Shown here: piece after piece, positions 54,691-64,000 of the stretch
Position numbering within the stretch: the first letter of the stretch is position 1
Layout of the letters: every line of letters starts with the position of its first letter
NCBI GenBank assembly: GCA_017163975.1
Contig: JAFFSR010000310.1
Coordinates: forward strand, 223,501-287,500
Direction: 5' to 3'
DNA: 64,000 nucleotides
From: Anastatus disparis
Taxonomy: Eukaryota > Arthropoda > Insecta > Hymenoptera > Eupelmidae
Made by a program: the position numbers and the translations under genes
The notes under the pieces: generated by a model
Database searches by the model: none
Told to the model about the DNA's origin: nothing
The model's input: the letters and a program-made list of their open reading frames with translations, nothing else

Positions 54691-57221
54691 CCCGACGCAA
54701 TAACAAAGACTACACTGAAATGCTTGTATCAAAAAATTTTCATGAGGAGATAAGCAAACGGGCTTCTGGGCCAACTGGCCTAGAAGCCCCCGAGATTTCT
54801 GGGCCACCTGTTTTAGTATGCTATTGCATTACTGGACCAATAATCCAAGTGTTCGACATTCTAGGCCATCTGGCCCAGGGGGCTTACTCAGTAATATCGT
54901 AACGTCTAACGGCAAGCTTAACGCCGACGCGCGCATGCGCAGTAATCATTTTTCAGCAAATACTATCGAATATCGCGAACGTTATCAGAGATCATGTTGA
55001 CGTAACGACGAAAATGTTCTAAACTGAAGCGCTAAGTCGATTTTATCGACAAATTTTACAACCAATTTGAAGCTCGGTTGTAAATCGTACGTTAAATTGT
55101 AAAACGTTATATTATGCATAACATATGTATATGCATTGACAGAAAAGATTTCTAGAAACAAAAGAATTACTCCGACTTGATTTAATCATTCAAATGGAAT
55201 AATAATTTCTTAGGTGTAGGTAACTAGATGTTTGAATTAATTTCTTGCTTCACAGATTTTAAATTATATCTAAGAGAATCGAGATATCTTTTCTGTCAGT
55301 GTATGTATATACCTATATATATATAAAGGGAACATTATTTTATTATTATTTACATTAGTAATCATAAAAATTATTTGTAATCATACATGGTTAAATGGTA
55401 AATTGTGTATAATTTAAAATTCAATTGGATCTGCAGGTTTTAAAGTGACTTATATGTACTTTAATAAAAACGAACAGAAAAAAATAATATAAATATTGTT
55501 TTAAATAAACTTATCTTATCACCAATAAAAAACGTTTTTCAATAAAATTATATATTAATCTAAATTTGCATTTTATATTCTATAGCATCAACTACAGTTT
55601 CTCGATTGAATTGTTAAGTTTGCTGCTGAACTTAAAAATATTAGTTTTTAAAATTTCGTCTTTCAAAATAAAAATGTTGGCTTGGATAATGTTGAGTTAG
55701 AAGAATATATAATAGAAACATGAATACAGATATATTTCTAATATGAATGTTACGTGTTGTGTGTTTTAAGGCAAATGTTGTTAAAATTTCTTTTTTTCTG
55801 TATTGGGATTTAAAATGAGTGGATCATGATATTTTTTCTAATTATTATTTTGGATATATAATTAGTAGCATATAAAATTAAATAAGTTATAAAATATTAC
55901 TTAAGTTTTCATAATACAAGATCTAATATAAATCTACAAAAAAACTAGTAAAATTATAATTTATTTGCATATAAATATGTCAAAAACTTAAACAATTTTT
56001 TTTGTAATCATGTTTATTTTGTTGTAATAATTGTTTGAAATTCTTTTAATTTTGAATATTTATTTTGTAAATGTCTGTTGTAAAAGATTTAATAATAAGC
56101 TAAAACATTTTTTCATATGTATTTATTGATTACTTGAAAAAGTAGAGTCCTTAACGCTTTTCGACGTCGAAACGTTAAGTCAATCGTTATCGTTAAAAAG
56201 TTAGTGAATAACCCCCCAGAAGGTCCACTGGACCAATGACCAAGTGATATCCGCAAACGCCTATCTACCATTTAAAATTTGATATTATAATTTTTTATGG
56301 CCGTGCATTACTGGACCAAGCGAATGCCGATACTCGCTATGCCCTGTCTACTATTTTAATACTAAAAATTTTTCATAGTTAATATAATTATTCACAGCTA
56401 TTATTTAAACTCAATTATTTTTAAAAAATAAAATTTTTTAAATTAAAAATGTTGTATTAAACATTTTTAATAAAAGGTTTTAGCAAAAATATATTAATTT
56501 ATATATTTTACTATTTGCTTAGTAAATATATTAAATTTTCTTTATTTAACTCTAGCTAAGCGATTCTGTTTGATCGATTTACATAGTTTTTTTTCAGACA
56601 TTCAAATCTAGCGCCCCTAGTTTTATATACCAGAATCGGTAAAGTATAGCGCGCTTACCTATCGCGAGAGCACGTGTTAAAATAACCAACGTGCTAGTTG
56701 ACGTGCCGGTTCGCGATGTCATCGTTTTTTTTTTAATTAAATAAATTATTATAATTATTTTACAAATAATAATTAAAAATATGCTCTCTCCGTTGAGATT
56801 AAGCATGTGTATACAGTTATATAAGTTAAAACATTATGCAAAATTACGTGAGAAAGTGGAATATGAAAAGTATGCGTATTTTGTAATAAGTTAATTTTTG
56901 TTAAAAGTGTAGTGGAAAAAGCGTAAATGTGAATTTTATTGTATGATAGAATTTCGTTAAACTTAAAGTGCAGTGTATATGTAATTTGAATGAAACAAAT
57001 TTAAGTGCAAAGTGTATGTAATTTCTATAAAATTAAGAACATACAAGAAAATACTATAAACAAAACTTCCTTCTCTTATAATATTAAATAATAAGAGATA
57101 TAGAATTTTTATTTATAAAATTTTCTTAGATGTTCTTAATTTTATTATATGTGTAGTGTAATGTATGAAAAAATTAAATTTCTCTTGTGATGAACGGCAA
57201 AATTAATTATTCCAAAAAAAG
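54691..57221. other. Largely unassigned DNA
   Basis: 54740-54900 has inverted GGGCCAACTGGCC / GGCCATCTGGCCC and CATTACTGGACCA motifs, the last also near 56308. 56780-57200 is a dispersed repeat starting CTCTCTCCGTTGAGATTAAG, related to 59570-59650, with a part (ATAATATTAAATAATAAGAG) also near 61530. No coding sequence supported. Confidence 0.45.
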
Positions 57222-57244
57222 ATGCCTCTCTCTCTCTCTCTCTA
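57222..57244. repeat. Short (CT)n tract at the 5' edge of the LINE
   Basis: GCCTCTCTCTCTCTCTCTCT immediately precedes the truncated reverse-transcriptase sequence. Confidence 0.8.
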
Positions 57245-59577
57245 CTATCGTTCTTTCGTTCCATCGAGTGTCCTTTATCTGCTGGCTTGTTGCCTTTAGA
57301 GGATCGCCTTAACTGCCTTTATTCTCATCTTAACGATGCTATTTCCCGTTTTGTGCCTGTTAAGGTGGTTCGACAGAGCAAACGACGTCGGCCCTGGATT
57401 ACTCCTGACCTAAATCAGCTTATTCTTTAATGAGACAGGCTCTACAGACGCTTCAGACGTACTAGACTTCATTCAGACTTACGTGATTACAGGACTGCAC
57501 GTGACTTTGCTCATAAACAGATTGAGACTGCTAAACTGACGTACTACCATGACAGACTATCACGACTTACTGACTCAAGACAAATCTGGAAAGAGCTCAA
57601 GAATCTTGGCATTTGCTCCGGACGTATTGGTTCTTCACACTGTTTTTCTCCTGATGATTTAAATGACCATTTTAGCAACGTTGCTCTTAATGATGATCTG
57701 CCTTCTGTTGAAGATTTTCTGTGTGACTTAACTGTTGATAACAGTTTTAGGGCGTTATTTCATTTCAGGGAGGTCTCTGTGGAGGATGTCTTTTCTGCAG
57801 TCAATCATTCTTCTTCACGGGCAGTGGGCTTTGATGGTATACCTCAGTCTTTTATTTTAGCTGCTTTTCCAGTTATTGGCCCTATCTTGACATCTCTTTT
57901 CAACGAATCTCTTAAGTCCTCTGTCTTTCCCTCTGTCTGGAAGAAATTCTGCTATTAATAAGATTTCTTCTCCATCGTCAGTAAATGATATGCGTCCTAT
58001 CTCTCTTTTGTCCTTTATGTCTAAGGTTCTTGAGCGCCTAGTTCATCAACAACTTTATGACTAGTCTTAATACAGTTACTTGACTCCTTTCAGACTGGTT
58101 TCAGGACTTCACACAGTACGCAGACTGCACTTTTAAAGCTGACGGATGATGTTCGACGGGCTATGGATCGACGCATGGTCACCTTACTCTTGTTATTTGA
58201 TTTCAGCAAGGCCTTTGACACAGTTTGTCATGTTACTCTCTTTAATAAACTTCTCAATTTTGACTGTTCCTTGGAGGTGGTTAGATGGTTTACGTCTTAT
58301 CTCTCAGACAGAAGTCAGGCTGTTTTATGTTGTGGAGATTCTAGGTCTGCCTTCCGTTTTCTTAACACGGGTGTTCCGCAGGGGTCTGTTCTTGGCCCTC
58401 TTTTATTCTCTGTATATATTAACGATGTAGCTAAAGATTTGGATCCCTGTGTCTCTCATATTATTTATGCTGACGATTCACAGATCTATGTTCACTTTCG
58501 TTTGGCAGAGCTATCTCATTTTTCTTCATTTATGGGTCTTCAGGCAAATAAGATTTCTAATTGGGCTTGAGTTAACCACTTGCGTCTCAATGTTTCTAAA
58601 ACCAAGGCCATTGTAATTGGTTCCTATTTTTACATTAACAAACTCTCAGGTATTGCTGCTACAGGTGTACCGTTCAAGGGTACTATTAATCCTTTTGAAT
58701 CAAGTATGAGGAATCTGGGTGTCTGCATAGGTTCTAAACTTAATTGGAAAGAACATGTCTCTTATATCTGTAGGAAGGTAAACACTGTTCTTTATCGATT
58801 AAATTATACTTCTTCTATCGATTAACTTATAGCCACGAAAACATCTTGTGCAGGCTCTCATTTTTCCTCTTATTGACTATTGCAGTTTGGTCTACAGTGA
58901 TCTTTCTGAAGAGCTTGATCTTAAGCTTCAGCGTGTCGTCAACTCAGCTGTGCGTTACGTCTTTGGTGTAAGAAGGTTTGAGTATATTACTCCTTAGGTT
59001 TTCCCTTGGTTGACTCTCTACTAGTTCTAGAAGAAATTACTTTACTGTTTCTTTATTATATACAGTTTTTCTTTCTAAATGTCCTTCTTATCTTTTTGAC
59101 AGATACATCTGGAATCTGCCGGGGTGACCTCAGAGGGGTGATGTGAAGCCGCTGGTCATCCCGTACTCTTCCAGTGAATTCTACTATAAATCATTCACTG
59201 TTTCATCTTCTCGTCTCTGAAATTACCTTCCCTCTATTATCAGATCCTCTGCCTCCCCTATTTCCTTTAAATCATCCTCTTTCTCCTTCTTTCTTTTCTC
59301 TGAGAGTGAACTTACTCCTTTATTGAGGCCTCATCTCTAAGCGCTGTTAATATTTTTTTTCACTTTTTTTTCTCACTTTATCTGTTATTGTTATTTATCA
59401 TGGAATTTAATTTTTTATTTTTTAATTAATTTTTATTTAGTATTCTGCTCGATATAATTATGTTATGTATGATTATTTTTTTTATAATTATTTTGCTTTA
59501 TTGAATTGTTTAAATTTTCTTTATTTTATATGTACAATATAATGTATAATAAAAACGTTATTAAATCAAAAAAAAAT
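57245..59577 (+). pseudogene. 5'-truncated Jockey/CR1-group LINE, reverse-transcriptase remnant
   Basis: Encodes the reverse transcriptase of a non-LTR retrotransposon, which copies its RNA at a nicked target. Order seen: connector region (RQIWKELKNLGICSG), SSRAVGFDGIPQSF, MRPISLLSFMSKVLERLVH, LLLFDFSKAFDTV, GVPQGSVLGPLLFSVYIND, the catalytic IYADDSQIYV, then LRLNVSKTKAIVIG and LNWKEHVSYICRKVN, with a C-terminal LQRVVNSAVRYVFGV. No endonuclease domain, so the 5' half is missing. Stops near 57429, 58063, 58568 and 58823 and frame changes near 57945 and 58835 kill it. The 3' end is AATAAAAACGTTATTAAATC followed by a short A tail. GC-richer than its surroundings. Confidence 0.9.
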
Positions 59578-59869
59578 CTCTCTCTGTTGAGATTGAGCAT
59601 CTTTGATATAAATATATTTATTAAAAGTATAGTGAAAAAGTGTAAATGACAAATTTTCAAATGCAATCAAAATATTCGAAAAAACGCTGCCAAGTGCTTT
59701 GGCGCAATGCTTTCTCATAGAGCACATTGAGTTAGAGTAATTTAATTTTATTTTTTTAAATACGATTTTAATATAAATGTCCCTATCCTCTGTATTGAAG
59801 GCTATCTTAATACCTACGAAAACTATATGAATTTTACTCTTTCTTAATTTTGCCATTTGCGTAATGTGA

Positions 59870-61240
59870 TTTTATGATGCTCTAAAATTAAAAATGCGTT
59901 TATAAAATTAATTTTCCCAATCTTGTCTTCTTAACACTATAACCAATAACTTGCATACAAATTTCGGAACATTTTCATCGAATAGTTTACAAAAAATACC
60001 AAATAATTGAAAAATAAACATTGTTTTAAAATTTTCAAAACGCTTTAACGTTACAACTACGCTAAGAAAACCAGTTTTCAAAAGTTCATTTTATTTAGGC
60101 AATCGTAAATAATTTCTATACATAATTTTAAGCTACTTCATCGAGTAGTTTACGTAAAATACCAAAAAATAAGTTAAATTCTATTCAAAATTTACAAAAT
60201 GCTCTAAAATTAAAACTGCGCTAAGAAAATAAGTTTTTCCAAGCTTGCCTTTAATTAAGCAATAACAAATAATTTGTATGAAAATTTTTGAGCAAATTTA
60301 CCGAATGGCTTTTGTGTAATAGAAAAAAAATGAAATATGAACATTTTTTCCAAAATTTTCAAAATGCTCTAAAATTAAAACTGCGCTAAGAAAATAAGTT
60401 TTTCAAAGCTTGATTTATTCAGATAATAGTGAATAATTTGCATAGAAATTTTTTAGCAAGTTTATCGAGTGATTTTTGTGCAATAGAAAAGAAATTAAAA
60501 ATAAAAAATTTTTTCTAAATTTTTAAAATGCTCTAAAATTAAATGTGCGCTAAGAAAATTGAAGAAAATTAGTTTTCAAAAGTTCATTTTATTTTGACAA
60601 CCATAAATAATTCCCATACATAATTTGAAGCTCCTTCATCAAGTAGTTAAAGTATAAAAAAAATTAGAAAAATTTTATTTAAAATTTTTAAAATACTCTA
60701 AAATTAAAACTGCGCTAAGAAAATAAATTTTCCAAAGCTTGTTTTATTTAGGCCATTGCAAATTATTTCCATAAAAATTTTCGAGAAAATCTATCGAATG
60801 GTTTTTGTGTAATAGAAAAAAAATTAAAAATAGAGATTTTTTCCAAAATTTTCAAAATGCTCTAAAATTAAAACTACGCTAAGAAAATAAGTGTTCCAAT
60901 GCTTGTTTTCTCTAGACAATAGCGAATAACTTGCATACAAATTTTGGAGCAAATATATCGAATGGTTTTCGTAAAATAAAAAAAAAATGAAAAAAAATTT
61001 TTTTTTTTAAATTTTTAAATTGATTTAAAATTAAAAGTGCGCTAAGAAAATCAGTTGGTAAAAGTTTTTCTTCTTTTGGCAGTCGCAAATAATGTTCATA
61101 CAAATTTTCAAGAAAATTCTTCCAGTAATTTACGTAAAATATCAAAAAAATGAAAAATCTAAATTTTTTTAAAATTATTAGAATGGCTCTAAAAAAAAAC
61201 TGAGCTAAGAAGATCAATTTTCAATAGCTTCCCCCCTAGT
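59870..61240. repeat. 165-bp satellite-like tandem array, about eight units
   Basis: The landmark GCTCTAAAATTAAAACTGCG, then CTAAGAAAATAAG, recurs at about 59881, 60045, 60203, 60368, 60532, 60697, 60861 and 61025 (spacing 158-165). Divergence between units is about 15-25%. Non-coding; minus-strand frames at 60912-61217 are artefacts. Confidence 0.9.
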
Positions 61241-61317
61241 TAGACAAAAAAATAAATTGCATGCAAAATTTGAAGCTAATCCATCGAGTAGTTCTCGAGA
61301 TCTTATTGGCGTACTGA

Positions 61318-61319
<2 letters not shown>

Positions 61320-61361
<42 letters not shown>

Positions 61362-61372
61362 ACACACACACA
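61320..61372. repeat. (CA)n microsatellite
   Basis: ACACACACACAC tract with one CAGACA interruption and a TACATACA end. Confidence 0.95.
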
Positions 61373-61742
61373 TACATACAGACATTTTCTGGAAACCACT
61401 TTTTTCGACTCTCTGAGTCTAAATATGTACAAATTAATGAAAAAATAGAAAAAAATTTTTTTTACCAATACAATGCTTTCTCTATGAGAAAGCAAAAATT
61501 ATATAAAATGAAAAAATTCTTTCTCCTATATAATATTAAAAATACGAGGTATAGAATTTTGTTTATAGAATTTTCTTGAAAGTTTTTAATTTTATTATGT
61601 TTAAGTGTGTGTAGTGTAGTGCATGTTCTTGTTTCACTATACTGTTTTATTAGAGAAACATTTTCTATTATTCTTATAAAACAGGGTAGTAAATCGACGA
61701 GAAAGATTGAATTTTCTCGAAACACTAATTAAGATTTTCTTG

Positions 61743-61888
61743 CAACGATTTAAGTAATAAGTGTTCCTTTTATGTATTTAGGTATTTGAAGGTTCAAGAA
61801 AGTTTTTTCGTGAAAAAACCTTCTTGAACCTTCGAATATCTAAGCATATAAAAGGGAGGCTTATCACTAAAATCGTTACTTATTAATC
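61743..61888. repeat. 145-bp hairpin
   Basis: CCTTTTATGTATTTAGGTAT and TTGAAGGTTCAAGAAAGTTT pair with AAACCTTCTTGAACCTTCGA and ATATCTAAGCATATAAAAGG around a four-base loop. Outer ends AACGATTTAAGTAATAAG / CTTATCACTAAAATCGTT pair less well. MITE- or precursor-like, directly upstream of the gene remnant at 61.91 kb. Confidence 0.8.
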
Positions 61889-61909
61889 GCCGTTCAGAAT
61901 GAAGAGTGA

Positions 61910-62551
61910 GGCTTCAAAGATGAACCTTTGCTTAAAGAGCTGATAGAAGAAGTTGCCAATCAGAAAGATTTTCTAGCTGAGTCAATGATGTCAGCAGACG
62001 AACTTCTGCAAGAGATTAGAAACTATGTCGATTGCACGGAGGGTGATTCATCAAACTCTTTATAAAAATACTATGAAAATTGTCGTAAGGAGCTTAAGGA
62101 ATCTGCTGTTGGAGAAAATTCAGTAATTTTTTTTTCTTTTTACCTATTTATTTTTAATATAAATTTAAAATTAATATTTAAAAAATTTGTTTTTCAGGAA
62201 ACAGATATATTGGCGGAGATAAGAAAATCGTCGCCTCCACCAACTCCACCACCATCGAATCTGCAGTCATCAGATTTTGATGAAGGAATCATACGACTGC
62301 TGTCAATGCCGCCACCACCACCTTCTACAGATTCTACGCCATTCTATATATCTGATCTGAATATGGATGGTGTAGTGCTAAATCGTTAGGCACCGCAAGT
62401 AAGGGAGAGAAAGAAGGATGAATTTTGCCATATAATTTATTCAACGCCATGGATACAAACTACAACACATCCAGAATCCGTACCCACATCAAAGAAAAGG
62501 AAATGTTCCAATTACGATGAATACATTTGGATTTTTTTATTGAATGAATAA
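61910..62551 (+). pseudogene. Unrecognised two-exon gene remnant with proline-rich second exon
   Basis: I do not recognise it. Exon 1 (to 62122) is acidic and helical: LLKELIEEVANQKDFLAESM and ADELLQEIRNYVDC. Intron 62123-62197 (75 bases) has GT...TTTTTCAG ends and falls in phase 0 on both sides. Exon 2 reads ETDILAEIRKSSPPPTPPPS, then LLSMPPPPPSTDSTPFYIS, and after a stop a basic tail with STPWIQTTT and SKKRKCSNYDE, to a final TAA at 62549 overlapping AATAAA. Stops at 61907 (just upstream), 62063 and 62387 interrupt an otherwise single frame with no frameshift. Frame kept across a real-looking intron argues for a once-functional gene; SKKRK could be a nuclear signal. Confidence 0.5.
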
Positions 62552-62554
62552 AAA

Positions 62555-62905
62555 TAAAAGATGAGATTGTATGCATGTAACAATAAATGTTTAATATGTT
62601 AATGAAGGTGTGTGCATGTGTGTATTTAAAATTCAATGAAAAATGAGATAGTATGCATGTAAGGTTGAATTTTTGATATGTTAATGAAAGTGTGTGTATG
62701 TGCGTGTGCGTGTATGTTTAAAATTGAATAAAAGTAAGGTAATATGCATGTAAGGTTGAATGTTTAATATTTTAATGGAAGTGTGTGTATCTGTATTTTT
62801 GAAATTGAATGAAAAATGAGATAGTATGCATGTAAGGTCGAATGTTTGATATGTTAATAAAAGTATGTGAATGTGAAGTGTATGTTTGAAATTTAATAAA
62901 ACTTA
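62555..62905. repeat. 85-bp tandem repeat, four units
   Basis: Unit landmarks: ATGAGATAGTATGCATGTAA, then GGTTGAATGTTTGATATGTT, then a GTGTGTATGTGCGTG stretch and TTTAAAATTGAATAAAA. Copies start near 62560, 62643, 62733 and 62815. The TG-rich part of each unit resembles the microsatellite at the window end. Confidence 0.88.
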
Positions 62906-62911
62906 GATAGT

Positions 62912-63201
62912 ATCCCTGCTATGTAATAGTGGCTGATAAACTGGTTGATTAACAAGCTAAGATATAAGATGTTGATTTGTCCGCAAATAGGAGCTGATAT
63001 ATCAGTTGATATATCAGCTAATTCATAAGCTGATTTTTCATCAAATATTATTTTTCTAAATAGTAAATCATAAATTATATGCAAAATATTACATGCAAAA
63101 GAGTACATACTCTTATTTTCATAAATAATAAAATTGTTTTTTTTATTTTTCAAAATATATTAATAAGAATTAAAGATAAGTAATGTATTCATATCAAATT
63201 T
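62912..63201. repeat. CCCTGCTATG-tipped block with GCTGATATATCAG repeats
   Basis: TATCCCTGCTATGTAATAGT followed by GAGCTGATATATCAG, TTGATATATCAGC and AAGCTGATTTTTC units in both orientations. Similar in plan to the CCC-tipped elements, but no right tip was found. Confidence 0.45.
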
Positions 63202-63290
63202 ACTGACAAGGAGAGTGCATTGCATTTATGTCTCGGATTTCCTTCTAACTTGAGGATATTTTTGATTTCTCATAAAAAAAGCATAGTATC
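63202..63290. mobile_element. One end of an ACTGACAAGGAGAG MITE
   Basis: ACTGACAAGGAGAGTGCATT, then TGCATTTATGTCTCGGATTT, matches the left end at 7170 for about 80 bases; no partner end before the window stops. Confidence 0.75.
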
Positions 63291-63344
63291 TATAAAAAAA
63301 TTAGTTTCTATTTTTTCATTAATTTGTACGTATTTAGACTCAGG

Positions 63345-64000
63345 GTATGTGTGTGTGTGTATGTGTATGTCTGTGTGAGTATGTGTGTGAAAGAGTGTGT
63401 GTGGGTGTGTGTATATATGTGTGTGTGTGTGTGTGTGAGTGTGTGTGTGTATGCGTGTGTGTGAGTGTGTGTGTGTGTGTGCGTGTAAGTAGGTGTGTGT
63501 GTGTGTAAGTGAGTGTGTCTGTGTGCGTGAGTGCCTAAGTGTGTGTATATGTAAGTGTGTGTGTGAGTGTGTGTGTGTTAGTGTGTGTATGCGTGTGTGT
63601 ATATGTGTGAGTGTGTGTGTAGGTGACTGTGTATGTGTCAGTGTGTGTGTGTGTGTGTAAGTATGTGTGTATATGTGTGTGTGAGTGTGTGTGTTTGTGT
63701 AAGTATGTGTGTTTGTGTGTAAGAGTGTCTGTGTGTGTAAGTGTGTGTGCATGTGTGTGTATGGGTTAGTGTGTGTATGTATGAGTGTGTGTGTGTGTGT
63801 GTGAGTGTGAGTGTGTGTCGGTGTAAGTATGTGCGTGTTTGTGTGTGTGGGTAAGTATGTGTGTGTGTGTGTGTGTATATATCTGTATGTGTGGGAGTGT
63901 GTGTATATGTGTATGTGTATGAGTGTGTGTATATCAGTATGTGTGTAAGTGTGTGTATATGTGTATGTGTGTGTGTTAGTGTGTGTATGTGTGTGTGAGT
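63345..64000. repeat. Long imperfect (TG)n microsatellite, runs off the window
   Basis: GTGTGTGTGAGTGTGTGTAT-type sequence for over 650 bases with TGAGTG, TGTATG and TGTAAG interruptions. The long His-Thr frame on the minus strand is a repeat artefact. Confidence 0.95.

Noticed and set aside
63270..63752. Long His/Thr-rich open frame on the minus strand
   Set aside because: It is an imperfect (TG)n microsatellite read in frame; no start context, no domain.

Overview
The window is very AT-rich eukaryotic DNA. It looks like an arthropod, most likely an insect, accessory or intergenic region crowded with transposon debris. The evidence is a DD41D-type mariner, an arthropod-style Polinton/Maverick remnant with an IAP (BIR+RING) remnant beside it, two tRNA-derived SINEs, a Jockey/CR1-group LINE, many foldback MITEs, and one minus-strand exon of an NR2E-type nuclear receptor with intact splice sites. 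A hymenopteran would fit, but I cannot prove the order. There are no prokaryotic features, no CRISPR array, no rRNA and no convincing intact tRNA.

Layout. 0.3-4.7 kb: a 450-bp inverted repeat enclosing GAGATC-rich and CTGTTTAAA-rich elements and a 0.9-kb palindrome. 6.6-9.6 kb: MITEs followed by a Polinton/adintovirus-like remnant (small hypothetical ORF, a second small ORF, DDE integrase, then BIR+RING IAP), all on the plus strand and all broken. 11.17-13.53 kb: a complete but dead mariner with long inverted ends, a cluster of AGGTCA half-sites and a 40-bp minisatellite. 13.9-26.5 kb: foldback MITEs, many flanked by TTAA, around a 4.8-kb inverted-repeat element with 300-bp subrepeats, plus SINE copy 1. 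27.1 kb: the nuclear-receptor exon. 27.9-33 kb: one copy of a 1.7-kb duplicated segment and a 3.06-kb TA-flanked palindromic element. 33.8-34.6 kb: a minus-strand METTL25-like remnant. 35-37.2 kb: a MITE, hairpins and SINE copy 2. 37.36-43.25 kb: a multi-exon transposase-like gene with three in-frame stops; its first large intron holds an array of 536-bp tandem repeats, some occupied by a MITE. 43.6-50.2 kb: CCC-tipped elements built of short-period repeats, and the inverted copy of the 1.7-kb duplication. 50.6-54.7 kb: nested palindromes inside TGCAG-rich repeat DNA. 57.2-59.6 kb: a LINE reverse-transcriptase pseudogene. 59.9-61.2 kb: a 165-bp satellite. 61.9-62.55 kb: an unrecognised spliced gene remnant. 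63.3-64 kb: a (TG)n-like microsatellite that runs to the end.

How it fits together. Most of the structure is explained by a few MITE families that keep short conserved tips but differ in their interiors. The families are: TTAA-flanked with GAGGNGGYCG tips; TTAA-flanked with GGAGATGTAAAA tips; TTAA-flanked with GGTAGTTGTCGAC tips; ACTSACAAGGAGAG tips; and CCCTA/CCCATA tips with an internal TGTCTCAATTCCGACAT-like box. They insert into one another and into tandem repeats, so occupied and empty sites can be compared. The clearest host-type coding sequence is the 81-bp nuclear-receptor exon. The METTL25-like segment and the two stop-containing spliced genes are remnants. All coordinates and motifs were read by eye; family assignments come from remembered family features, not searches.
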